Origin: Dillenia suffruticosa
Lineage: Eukaryota; Streptophyta; Magnoliopsida; Dilleniales; Dilleniaceae
Reading direction: 5' to 3'
Assembly: GCA_033439265.1 (NCBI GenBank)
Contig: JAVTVX010000018.1
Span: 8,416,501-8,480,500, forward strand
Length of the DNA: 64,000 nt
The notes below the pieces were generated by a model. The model was not told the DNA's origin. It made no database searches and saw only the letters and a list, made by a program, of their open reading frames with translations. This document shows, piece by piece, positions 49,201 to 58,869 of this stretch. Both the position numbers and the translations under genes were made by a program. Position 1 is the stretch's first letter. Every line of letters begins with the position of its first letter.

Positions 49201-52200
49201 ATTCATGACGTCATCCCTGAAGAAATTCAAACCAGCCTTCCCCCAATGTGAGAAATTCAGCATTCGTTAATTACTTATCCGGGTCTTCTATACCTAACAA
49301 GGCAGCCTAAGGAATAAGTCCTAAGGAAAATGAGGAGCTTCAATGGCAAGTAAATGAGATTCTAAATAAAGGGCTGCTTCGAGAAAAATACTTGCTGGAA
49401 GATTACCAAGATCATCTTTATGATCAATTAATGTCTTTTCAACAAGCAATAATGTAGTCCTTGCAGAAAAATTTTATGAACTAAATATAAGGTGCAGTGT
49501 GAAAGAAGATGAGACCTGTGAGACAAAGTTCATTTTGCTACAAGAATGGGTTAAGGGCAGAAATTCACGAAGAACTAATCACTATGCGACTTTATATTGT
49601 TGAAGATGTTTTTCAAATGGCGGTGGAGCTGGAACAATACATAAAACAGCCCAAAACTTGAAGATTTGACAACCAAATGAGGGGGCCGTATATATTAAGT
49701 CAAACAAGGTAACCAATGTGACCAGAGACACTTCTTTAAATGCTAAAAGAAATCAGCTTGCCAGACCAGAATCTTTACAATCTAGTAGAAATAAATGAAA
49801 CTTCCTAGATGGATTAATTAATGGGGGAAATGGGGACAAGTGCCTCAAGTTCCACGAGAAGGGGCACTATGCTTATCAATCTTCTAAGTGAAATCTTCAA
49901 GTGAGAGTTGAACAAGAGAAAAATGACGTTGAAAATTGTGAATATGAGCATGTGCAGAGAGAGTGATGATGAATTCAACTAGCAATGGAAGAGGAAGTCA
50001 ATAATAGTAATAAAAGCTACGGTAAATAAGAGTTGCAACTACAAGGCTGGAAAAAACAAGAAACAAAGCCAAAAATCAAGACACTAAGGCAGAATTCGAA
50101 TGGGATTTGGAAGGGCAACTCTCATTCAATATTGGCAAATATATGTCATTGGAAAACCCTAGAAGTCCATTTTCCAATGCAACAAATGGTTCGTCATTTG
50201 ATGCTCTCTAGGAAAAGTTATGGTCAGATTACTCCAGCCCAATCGGCAGAGGTTTAGAAGACATTTTGGAATACGAAAATGTATCTTGGAGTTCTGGTCA
50301 GCCATTAAGCTTATCCATTTGAAATTATTTGTTTAGGGAGCCGAATGGAAGCAACAAATTCCTATAAATAGGTGACTTAATCAGAAGAATAAGCAAGTTT
50401 TGTTGAATCATATACAAGTTGCAACTCACCTCTCCCGATTTTGTATATCTTGGGTGGATTCATAGGATATATTCAATCTTATCTTGTTGTCTCTTATTGT
50501 CTTTTTGTTCTCCATAACTCTTCCAACACCAGAGAAGTGTATTCAAAGATACTGAAGAGTATGTTGTTACCTCATTCCTAAGTGTAACAAGAAGAGTTCA
50601 GATGACTCTTAAAGTGAAAGAAAAGAGTGATTCGCTGCTTACAGCAACATTTCACACAAAGTCTAATGTGGAGAGAAAATTTGCAATTTTATTATAGATA
50701 TGAATGCTGTTTCTGAGGGTACCATTAAAAGGCTTCAACTACAAACGGAAAAGTATCCACAACCATACAAGAGTTAAACGGGTGAACAATACCACCATTC
50801 TAGTAACTCAAAGATGTTTAGTTTCTTTAGCAATTGGGCCTTATTAGGATTCCATCTGTACGAATTATTCCAATGCAGGATTTACATATACTCCTCGTAA
50901 ACCTTCACTCTATGATCATGGCACGGCTAACACTTATATCTTTCTTGTTTAATGTCAAGATAATTAATTTGAAATCACTACTGTTGGGGAAAAAAAAAGG
51001 AAGAACCTAAGTAAAGAGTTTCTTGAGCATGAGTAAGAGCCTACTCTGCTCCCATCAAAAGCAACCTGAAGCTGAAAATACAAAGCATTAAGTTGTTTAT
51101 GTATCCCTGATAGACAAAGTTTTTACATCAAATTCGTGACAGCCTACAGATAACGTTGAACAAATTGAGAAAACACAGCACTGGACCTGAACAAAGGGAT
51201 TAACAGCAGCATGCAACAAAACAACATTCGTTCAAACAGCCAGTTAACGGAAAAAAATGCTGCTAGACAAGGAAGCTGTGTTAGAAGATCAGTTGCTAGA
51301 ACTGTGTGTAGAGGCTGCAACACAAGATGATATTAATTTTGCACAAGGGACCAGCTACCAGAACGGCAAGGTACATAATTCAGAAACTAAAAATAGAGTC
51401 AGAAGTGGCTATTAAAAGGAAAACATCATTCCAATTGATTATCAAGAAAGATTTTTTGCATGAAAGTGATGGGAGAGGAGTGAAAGATGCAGTTGTGTTT
51501 GAATAAATCGGAGAAGTGGCCTTCAATTATATTCTAGAACTGCCAACAGAGCTATATAAATATGAAACTGATTTGTTTTCAGGGACACAGCTGATGCAGC
51601 TATTTTTCTACACATTAGACAACACTGTGCATGTTAGTTTCAAGTTGACAAAAAATTGAAGATAACGTGGATAGGAACAATTTGGCACATGGTCAAATGC
51701 AGAAGAGGCATGCATTGAAATGGTTTGATTGTGTTTGGGTTAAGGGTAAAGAATGCCAACAAGTTGATTGTCTTACATGAGAAGCACCATTATTTAACTC
51801 TGAGCCGATTTCAGTCAAGTCAGGGAAAGATGATATGAATGGAAGCTCTGACCATTGATCATCCTTTTTTCCCCGGTTTGATTAAGATTTTAAGAGTTAG
51901 TAATAAAGGGGTACCATTCGTGAGTACCGTAACAGTATTTTTCCGACAGTAAGATCTTTTCCTTTACAAGAATATTATTTAAATCAGTTTATATTTTCGG
52001 TGCATAGTCATTTAGGAAGTTTAGGTTTTTTTTTTTTTTTTCCTCATCTTCAAAGTTAACATAGGATTTTTTAGGAGTTTTTAAATTTTAGTTTTACAAA
52101 TAGTTTCTATTTCCTTAGGCTAATTGACTATTGAAAAGATTGTTGCCATTATGGAACAAGTTAAATAATTCACAGCCAAATTGCTCATAGTTCTCTCAAA

Positions 52201-54907
52201 ACACCAGAAGGTGCAACATTTTCTTGCCCCAAGGGTAATGCCTAACGATCTAATGGTGTGATGCTAGTAAGTATATCGTCTTTATTCTCATCTATTACTA
52301 TTTGCTTTTTCAATTTACTTGCTGCAGTTTGGATCCAGTCAAAACCATCAAAATAGAATGCCCTTCTGAAGACTGATCCGTCTCCTTCTCCTTGGACCAA
52401 TAATATACTGGAACAAGAAATCCATCTGAACCCAACAAACTAGAACCCTGTTGCAACTGTTGCATCCTCCCCTGAGTTCCTATCGATGGGAAATCAGCGA
52501 TTAACGGAGAAAAGGCATTAATGGAACTAATAATAGGCTCAGATGGAGAAGCGGGTGTATGTTTCATTGTCACAGGGGGTTCTCTCAGCAGAAGAACTGG
52601 TTTGATTGATGAAGGGAGCTGTGTTCATGGTCAGATCATGTTCAGAAGATTGATTCAAGGCTTTCAATGTAATTGAGTGACCTTCGAATCTGATTTCTAT
52701 GTTTCCATGGACATCAATCGCAGATGCCCGGTCACCTTGCAACGATGAAGCTCCATTCTCTCCTTCATGGATTGTAACTCCTCTAAAATCCCTTTTGGCC
52801 TGCTGTATCATGACCAACCCAGATTCTTTAATTATAGGACTGAACCTGTTCTTTTACATTTTTTCAACCTTGGCCCAAAAAACCAACCAAGGCCCATAAC
52901 CATTTAAACTAATCTTGAGGCCAAACCCATGTATACTATGCATCTTCTTTGATTGCCTCCAGAATTCACGCCTGAACAGCCTCTTTTCCAAAATCAATCA
53001 GCGACCAAAATGCCCAACATTCTTAAAATTGAAATTTCAATTAGAGTTCCCAATCAAGCTGTGTGATTCCATCCCTCGATTGTGCCAAAACTTCAATCTC
53101 TGCTCCTTTCTCAGTCCACTGTAGCCAAAATGAAGAAAAAAATGTTCGACCTTCCTCCACTGTAAAACATCTCATTCTGGCAACATACTTCTGTACTGAT
53201 TGAGGTTCTGATTGCTAAAACTCTAACAGGAAAATTTTCCGAAACTCCATCATACCTCTGTCATCTTCTCCTTCTTGGATCGACTACAATGGGGTCCCAA
53301 AATATTCTGCATGAAATTCTGTCATGAGTAGGTTCCCAAAATTTTATACCATTCTCGGTGTCAAAGCCACCTGGATTTCTCTTCCAGCTTGATTCAAACC
53401 CCAGCCAAACAGCAACACCTTCAAGAAATGCCTTAAGTCACCAACCTCTATAATTCACACCACAAGGCAGACAAACTTTACAACCAACCTTACCTTCCGA
53501 GCAGCAGATAATCTCCAAGAAAGAGCCACTATTATTGCTTCTCCTACTCACCCAAGTAACCCGAATCTGCTCACTAAACACCTCCTTTTGAAACTGGTTA
53601 ATCAAGTGGCCTAAGATTTTATCCAACAGGCCACTCAACCACCAAGTACAATTTAACCAAATGAGGCGAATACATCTGCCCCCTCTATTTTCCACCAATT
53701 GACAGACTAAAGTCATTCCCAGTGAGGCAAACCTCAAAAACTTTGATTCAATATTAGAAATTGGCAATAAATCACAAAGGCGAAACTACTAAAACTCATC
53801 ATGAAGGGGAAGAAAGAGACATTGGTGGTTGTAAAATTAGTTGATTTGATTCTTTTAGCTTTCTTTGGTTTTTAATGTTTAATTTGATTATTTTATTTAC
53901 TCAACTTGATGGTAAAAAAAATGCGGAGGGGAGTAAAGTGATAATAGAGGTAAGCCCAAGGTGACACTTTGTCAAGTTTTAATCCACATATGGGCAAAAT
54001 TATTAAGCGTCACAAAGGGGGGCAAATTGACCTTGTCCAAACCTTCTAGAAATTCTACGGGGAAAAGGACACTATTCTATGAACTCATGAATAGTTACCA
54101 TGCATAAAGTCCACTCCAAAAAGAAAGAGTAAACTAGAAGATGAACATATTTAAGAAAAATGACCTTCTAAGTCTCAAATCCTAAACTAATGTCACTGGT
54201 AATTAGAATAGATGGTAACAACTATAGCTTCAAGGAAATCTACGAAAGCTTAGGTCCAATTAAATAAATAAATAAAATTCTCAGAGGTTAGCAATATCAT
54301 GAGAAAAAAAATAACTAAAATCAAATCCAATAAAATAACTTTCCAACAAATATGGGCTAATCTCCAAGCCAATATGCCACGAGTGATTATATTAAGTTAA
54401 TTATAACATGCATTTTATGAAATTTAAGCACAATAAGCCATCTGACTTTTCATCACAATAAACTTAAAGCATACAAGGACAAGACATAACATGCCTGGCC
54501 TCTTTTGCAATTGAAATACGTTTCCCTTAGTCCCACACACTCACTTGAGATGGAGGGACTCTTCTCTCCGGCACATTCCCTATACGATCGCTTCTCTTCC
54601 TAACAAGACCAATTCCAAGATTCAGAGTGTTGCATAATACGAATTTAACTCCATGATGTGGACACATTGAAATTAGTAAGTCTACTGATACCCAGATCAA
54701 ATTTGAATTAAGAAAATATGAGAATTTTTTTCACAAGGTTGCATCACAGCAATCACAAACTCAGGTGTAGGAAACAAAAATGCAACTATAACATCCAAAG
54801 GATGAGGAAAGAGGCATAGAAGGGTGATCACGAGCTACCTGAATGCAAGGAGTTTCACTGAGACATTTGACTAATTCCATTGCGAGTCCCTTGCAAGACT
54901 TCGACAT
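40191..54907 (-). CDS. COA5: Cytochrome c oxidase assembly factor 5 (COA5/PET191 homolog), complete, three exons
   Basis: Small twin-CX9C protein of the mitochondrial intermembrane space needed for assembly of respiratory complex IV. Exons on the minus strand: 54907-54839 (69 nt), 54599-54495 (105 nt), 40232-40191 (42 nt with stop); 71 codons, all phase 0. The protein starts [18 protein letters not shown] and ends [16 protein letters not shown]. Cys5-X9-Cys15 and Cys44-X9-Cys54 form the paired CX9C motifs; Cys21 and Cys32 are two further Cys. Sequence and length fit the plant PET191 family as I recall it. Intron 1 is 239 bp with GTAGCT and TTGTTAG. Intron 2 is 14,262 bp and its donor reads CAG|GCATGT, a GC-AG donor; no GT position nearby preserves the conserved RGQ-VDM junction. 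Intron 2 contains a SINE, an RTE LINE and two gypsy elements. Transcription across this nest is inferred, not seen. Confidence 0.92.
40674..40699. repeat. (GA)n microsatellite
   Basis: Thirteen GA units near the 3' side of COA5 intron 2. Confidence 0.95.
41064..41313 (+). mobile_element. tRNA-derived SINE with target duplication, in COA5 intron 2
   Basis: Box-A-like TGGTCCAGTGG near 41077 and box-B-like GGGTTTGAGTCT near 41130, spaced as in tRNA-derived SINEs. The body includes CCGGCTCGAATTGGATTTAG, and the tail is C-rich then A-rich with an internal duplicated segment (CCCCCCAAAAGAAAAG). It is flanked by 18-bp repeats differing at one base: ACCAATAAAAATATATTA at 41046-41063 and ACCGATAAAAATATATTA at 41314-41331. 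Confidence 0.85.
42204..42431 (+). mobile_element. Element A 5' LTR, first part
   Basis: CGATTAAGATTTTAAGA, CCGTTACAGCA and TTTTAGTTTTATTAGTAGTT pair in order with the 3' LTR at 51879 onward (TGATTAAGATTTTAAGA, CCGTAACAGTA, TTTTAGTTTTACAAATAGTT). It breaks off at the RTE TTG tail. Confidence 0.8.
42432..45600 (-). mobile_element. RTE-clade LINE, copy c, near full length
   Basis: Minus strand, in the 5' LTR of element A. The 3' end is the AACAACAACAAC run at 42432, followed by the shared 3' region. The best-preserved RT frame (43801-43376) reads [36 protein letters not shown], then [20 protein letters not shown]. The 5' leader (about 45480-45600) includes CCCAGGCTTGGGACC, seen in plant RTE leaders. 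Sequence up to about 45850 may also belong to it. Many stops, but less decayed than copies a and b. Confidence 0.9.
45675..45745. repeat. 21-bp tandem repeat, about three units
   Basis: GATATATATATCTATAATAAT repeated roughly three times, between the RTE 5' leader and the resumed LTR. Confidence 0.85.
45850..46058 (+). mobile_element. Element A 5' LTR, second part
   Basis: ATTGCTCTCAGCTCTCCCAA and GTGTGATGCTTTCTTGCCCC match the 3' LTR near 52180-52235 (ATTGCTCATAGTTCTCTCAA, CATTTTCTTGCCCC). It ends near CTGCA. Confidence 0.75.
46142..46960 (+). mobile_element. Element A gag remnant
   Basis: From ATG 46142. Reads [11 protein letters not shown], then [32 protein letters not shown], then [14 protein letters not shown], the retrotransposon gag domain order of plant gypsy elements. 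A zinc-knuckle remnant reads [16 protein letters not shown] near 46864-46912. Several stops and frameshifts. Confidence 0.85.
46439..47575 (+). repeat. Direct repeat copy 1: gag-A 3' part plus element B LTR
   Basis: Starts TTGCTAGAAGATCACCAAGA and ends CCTTCCTACA. The last part (about 46970-47575) behaves as an LTR: TATA-like GATAAATAGGTGG near 47390 and a CA end. Frame 47056-47283 is open by chance within it. It matches copy 2 throughout. Confidence 0.85.
47576..49391 (+). mobile_element. Ty3/gypsy element B internal region: gag, protease, start of RT linker
   Basis: Frames in gypsy order. [18 protein letters not shown] near 47676; [19 protein letters not shown], then [19 protein letters not shown] (48051-48180, gag); zinc-knuckle remnant [13 protein letters not shown] (about 48494-48532); the protease-region motif [20 protein letters not shown] (about 48940-49003); then [16 protein letters not shown] and [12 protein letters not shown] at 49200-49390, the linker before RT. 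It stops abruptly at 49391, where gag-A sequence starts again. Multiple stops and frameshifts. Confidence 0.85.
49392..50528 (+). repeat. Direct repeat copy 2: gag-A 3' part plus element B LTR
   Basis: Same length as copy 1 (1137 bp). Starts TTGCTGGAAGATTACCAAGA and ends CTTCCAACA. Contains TATAAATAGGTG near 50365 and the same zinc-knuckle remnant ([15 protein letters not shown]). Indels between the copies balance out. Confidence 0.85.
50529..51878 (+). mobile_element. Element A protease remnant and unrecognised 3' internal sequence
   Basis: 50529-50960 reads through stops as a gypsy protease region: [20 protein letters not shown] near 50780, then [13 protein letters not shown] near 50910. 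From 50961 to 51878 no domain could be recognised; RT, RNase H and integrase appear deleted or decayed. Confidence 0.6.
51879..52326 (+). mobile_element. Element A 3' LTR, uninterrupted
   Basis: TGATTAAGATTT start, CTTGCTGCA end; homologous in order to both parts of the 5' LTR. The uninterrupted copy shows the RTE insertion came after the LTR pair formed. Confidence 0.75.
52330..53800 (-). other. Degenerate open segments, possibly retroelement ORF1, family not recognised
   Basis: Three minus-strand open segments (53767-53438, 52817-52539, 52573-52310) include [20 protein letters not shown] with [16 protein letters not shown], and [20 protein letters not shown]. They read like one broken protein, vaguely like the gag-like first ORF of plant retroelements, but I cannot name a family. 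They lie between element A and COA5 exon 2. Confidence 0.3.
53801..54494. other. 5' end of COA5 intron 2, no element recognised
   Basis: AT-rich, no coding or repeat signal seen. Begins (on the minus strand) at the GC-type donor. Confidence 0.5.
54495..54599 (-). CDS. COA5: COA5 exon 2
   Basis: 35 codons: [20 protein letters not shown], then [15 protein letters not shown], with the second CX9C pair. Acceptor CTTGTTAG; donor CAG|GCATGT (GC type). Confidence 0.93.
54839..54907 (-). CDS. COA5: COA5 exon 1
   Basis: 23 codons from [23 protein letters not shown] and CIQ, holding the first CX9C pair. Donor CAG|GTAGCT. Confidence 0.93.
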
Positions 54908-55607
54908 GCTCTTCCCGAGTTTTGTTTCTTCAACCCCCAAAAGCTAGCACTATTGAATCAAACAACAAACGAAGCTCGATTAGAAAAGTTGAGGCAGTCT
55001 AAACTAAAACTAAAAGATGGAGAGGAAACTACTTGATTGTTATTCATAACAAATGTTAAAACATCAACACCCAAAACATACCGGGTTAAACATCAATACC
55101 CCATAAAGAGATACTGAGGTGTTGGTAGGTTGGTCAAGGAAATTTTATCAAAAGCACTCCCATTTATATCTAGATCAGGAAAACACAGCGACTGCTACCT
55201 CCATTCATTTTCTTTAATTTGGTGGGGTGCAGTGTGCAGAAGGAGGGGATTTATAACCTAATAATTGTGCCGAGTCAGCCACTCAAGTCCAGTTTCCTTG
55301 CAACCAACTCTTGTATTTACCACCATAACCAACGCTTTCACAAATTGGGTGATAGTCTTAGTCACATACCATTTTAAACATCAAAGATTAACAGGAGCCT
55401 AAATGCTAGCATTGTCCTACTTCCCAACGTTGAAAATTCCATGTTCTGTCTCTTTTCCTTTATATTATGGCATGTCCAGTTGGTGATTAATTAATAGAAA
55501 ACTTTCATCAAACCCCCTAGAAAATGGCATTGAAAACTTTGATTTTGCCTCGTTCGGGACCAAATGAGCTCAAATTCCATGAACTCTGTTAGTGTTTGTA
55601 TTAATAG

Positions 55608-57724
55608 TGTAATAACCCGTCCTTACATATGCCTCCCACCTATGTTTGGAAGGTTTTATATTTGAAAAGTAATAGGTTTATACTTAAAAACTTAGGAGCT
55701 TATGTTAGCTTTACTTTATTTTATGTTCTGTCTCCTTGTTGAGCCTGGATTCTTGTTTTGCTTAGTCAGTTTGCTTTTTTCAGTTGCGATTCCCTTTTTT
55801 CAACCTTAATTTCCTTTTTGAGTTTGAGTATTGTTTCTAAAAGGTTAGGATTGGTTGACTACGACTATAGTTCCCTTTAGAAACCATATTTAACTCTTTT
55901 ATCCAAAACCCTAATTTTCTAGTATGGTTTGGCTTATTTGTTAGCTTAAGTTTCCCTTTTCTTCTTGGACTTTGTCCATTTCAAAAAGTTGGGATTTACT
56001 AGATTGTAGTTAGAGTTCTTTTACGATACTTCTATCCACAACTCTTTTATCCAAAACCCTAAGTAGGTGTCATCCCTCTCCCTGGAACACATTAGTTCTA
56101 CCACTCTCTCCTTTTCTCTCTACTTCTTTCACTCTGTTAAAACCCTGGCTGCATGGGGTTTCTTTCTCATTTTCTCTCCCACATGTTCCTTCTTTGTTTC
56201 TTAAAGGTCTGAGGTAAACTTTCATGATTTCCTCATTCGAGTTGTCCCTTAACCCTTAAAGCCTTACGTTCTGTGTCTTCTTTCTCATATATCTAGTGTT
56301 TGAGCTGCATGATGGGCTGTTCATATAGGATCTTAAGAGATCCACCCGTCGTTTCTCGCCTGGCATTAAGTAAACCCCTTTTACTCTCCCTTTTGCTAGG
56401 GTCATGTTTATTTTGTGTTCACTCTAATTTTTTTGTGTAATGATCTTTGAAAAATGTCTCTTTTTGGTGGGTGTAAGATCTTTGGGTGCCAGGCAGCCCA
56501 CTCGCACGCATTGGCTATGCATGTGGCACCGTGCTGCTGTGGGCAGCATGCAGTGCGTTGGCTGCTTACACACACAGTTGGGGCTGCGTGTGGAGGCTAA
56601 GTGCGGTGAAGGCAGCCATGCAACTTGGTGTGCTTATGCATGCAATCCTTGGCTGTGCATGACCAAACCTGTAGGCTGTTTGACTTGTTTAGTCCGATCA
56701 AAATTGTGGAACTCTGTTTGAGATCCAATCCATGGCCTTGGTCCCCTAGGATTCAGGCCATAGGGCCTACTTTGGGAAAACCCTAATTCGTGTCCCGTAA
56801 TCATTTACGTCATGTTTGTTAGTCTGTTTGTAATATTGTGTTTATATTGGAGATAAACTTGTGAGGTTAGTCTCGTGTGCATGCAATCTCTTCCTGCTAG
56901 ATAAAGGATTGACATATGTGTGGCTTAGTTTAGCATAGTGTCTAAACTTTAATTCCGCACCTTGTTATTTATTTGGAAAGTTATACTAAGCTACATAGTA
57001 TGATCTTGCTATATCTGGATATAGTTTGGTTATCTTTGCATTATAGGTATTGTTAGCATTATACATGATTGAGATATGTATATATATGTATCCAGTTATA
57101 CTCATCTTACTATGGGATTTCACGACAATAATTAACGATCGTGAGAGTGGACAATGGATCTAGGTCGGTGGCTTGGTTCGGTAGTTCTGACAAGGCAATC
57201 TCATGAAAGTAGAGTCCACGAGATAATTTTCCCTTGGAAGAGTCTGCATGTGATGCACGAGCAAGTTTACCACTGTTTTTGTCATATAGTTCATATGATA
57301 ATGCATAAATGACTTTTCAAAACATATATTATACAATAGATAGTCGTCCTTATGTGATACTAAGCATGTTTACTTTTCCTGTGGCTAAATTTTTTTTCTT
57401 TTCTAATACGGGCAGACACAAGGGAAAGAAGCCGATGGATTGAAACTCTCGGGGTGAGAATCTGAATGAATCCCATAGCTAGGGCCTTTGTATTGTTTAA
57501 TTTTCAAAACAATTGTTTCTCCTCTTAAGATTGTAGTTATGGTTATATAATTCGTTGGTTTTTGAATTGATATTTTGGAAGTTCCGGTGAATGTTTATTT
57601 TATAATAAGCAATTCTAATATTATGGTTTGGCAAATAGTTTGATTTAAAACTTATGGTTTGTTTTGTGAACACTTGCTTGTGCAATCTTCCTTTTTGGGC
57701 CAGCTAGATTAGTGGTTTGTTACA
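55608..57724 (+). mobile_element. Probable LTR (solo or fragment), about 2.1 kb
   Basis: Starts TGTAATAACCCGTCCTTAC and ends GGTTTGTTACA, a TG...CA pair with short inverted ends typical of some plant gypsy LTRs. A second GTTTGTTACA lies 22 bp downstream. No internal domains and no clean target duplication; AATAG occurs at 55603-55607 and 57730-57734 but not flush with the end. The open frame at 56440-56721 is not a recognisable protein. Confidence 0.45.
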
Positions 57725-58690
57725 TTAAAAATAGCAGTTTGTTACAAGTGGTTCCCACATATTACTTTATGAAGCCTATTATACACAAATTCTACAAAGG
57801 TACATAAAAATATATATATATATATATATATGGTAATGTTGCATGACTTTTGTAGTCGGGGTTAATCTATTATCTAGAAAAATACCTTGATGGAATGGAG
57901 GAGTAAAATTGGATCTACACGAAAGGAATGAATATTTAGAAATGAAAAGTAGCTCAAAATTGTGGAGACCTTTGGGAGGAGGGGATTAAGTAGTGAAGTG
58001 CAAATAGGAAAATCCAATGGCCAATAGTAAAATTTAAATGGGTAGGAATGGACATGGTTGGGTCAGGCCAAGAATTCTCAAATGCTTCAGGCTTGTCAAA
58101 GCCCTATTATGAGCCAATCTGAGCTTGACTCAGTCCTGATGACCAGCAAGAAAGTTGGGGACTTGAGATGATTGCTTGATTAAATGATTGTCAATGTTTG
58201 GAATGGAAATGCAAATAAAATGTTTGGAATGAAAATGAAAGACTTCAACAATGACCAAAATCTGTCTGTTGGTATAACAACAAATTGCAAACCCTAGAGA
58301 TACATTGGAATACGAAAAACTATACCGATGCATAAAAAGGGGCGCCGAGGCATTCACCTCCAACCAGTCTACCCTAATTGAAATCAAATGTATTTCCATT
58401 GAAGCAACAGGTCCCCTACGTAAATTCTTGATGGAAGACCATCCTTACATTGACACAATATCTTCCCACAACCGAATAGTACTATAATTCAAATCAGCTT
58501 TTTAGTTTAATTCAAACATTTTGAAGTCCACAAAAAACATTCTAATATTTCAAAAAATCAACACTCCACTGTCTAAGAACAAATCCCTACTGATCCCTCA
58601 CAACTAAAATCAATTTCAATTCTAAATTCTTATATTATTTTCATAATAAGGACAATCCAAAACCAACAATCTGACCTAGACCAGAGAGAG
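57725..58690. other. Noncoding stretch
   Basis: No gene recognised. Includes a (TA)n run at about 57808-57831. Overlapping open frames at 58130-58487 on both strands have no family resemblance I know. Confidence 0.5.
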
Positions 58691-58701
58691 AGAGGACTCA
58701 C

Positions 58702-58860
58702 AAATGATAGAGAGCATGGAAATATAGACGCAAACGGAAAGGGAGAGGAGGGAAGAAGAAATGATAGTGCGTGAAGCAGTTCGCCGTCGCCAGTGGTGGT
58801 CTGCAGTGGATTCAATTTGAGAGAGGGAGAGGGTTTGCAGTTTAATTTGGATGTTGGATG
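58702..58860 (-). other. Candidate noncoding first exon of COA5
   Basis: On the minus strand a CT-rich leader-like sequence (CCCTCTCCCTCTCTCAAATT and similar) ending at a strong GTGAGT donor (58701-58696). The COA5 ATG at 54907 has an acceptor-like GTGCTAG upstream near 54955. Linking the two is inference. Confidence 0.35.
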
Positions 58861-58869
58861 GGGTAGTGT

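Larger units (their letters stand above)
42204..52326 (+). mobile_element. Ty3/gypsy element A with nested insertions (whole span)
   Basis: Plus-strand LTR retrotransposon in COA5 intron 2, opposite to the gene. The 5' LTR (42204-42431 and about 45850-46058) is split by RTE copy c; the 3' LTR is 51879-52326. Gag starts at 46142; protease sequence is at 50529-50960; RT, RNase H and integrase are missing. A second gypsy element B lies inside, with a duplicated gag-LTR unit. LTR copies have clearly diverged. No target duplication found. Confidence 0.8.

Noticed and set aside
42204-52326. Endogenous viral sequence
   Set aside because: The gag, zinc-knuckle and protease order between paired LTRs fits Ty3/gypsy retrotransposons; no movement protein, coat protein or envelope-like frame seen.
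56440-56721. Cys/Trp-rich 93-codon plus-strand frame
   Set aside because: Lies within a probable LTR and has no regular cysteine spacing or signal peptide.
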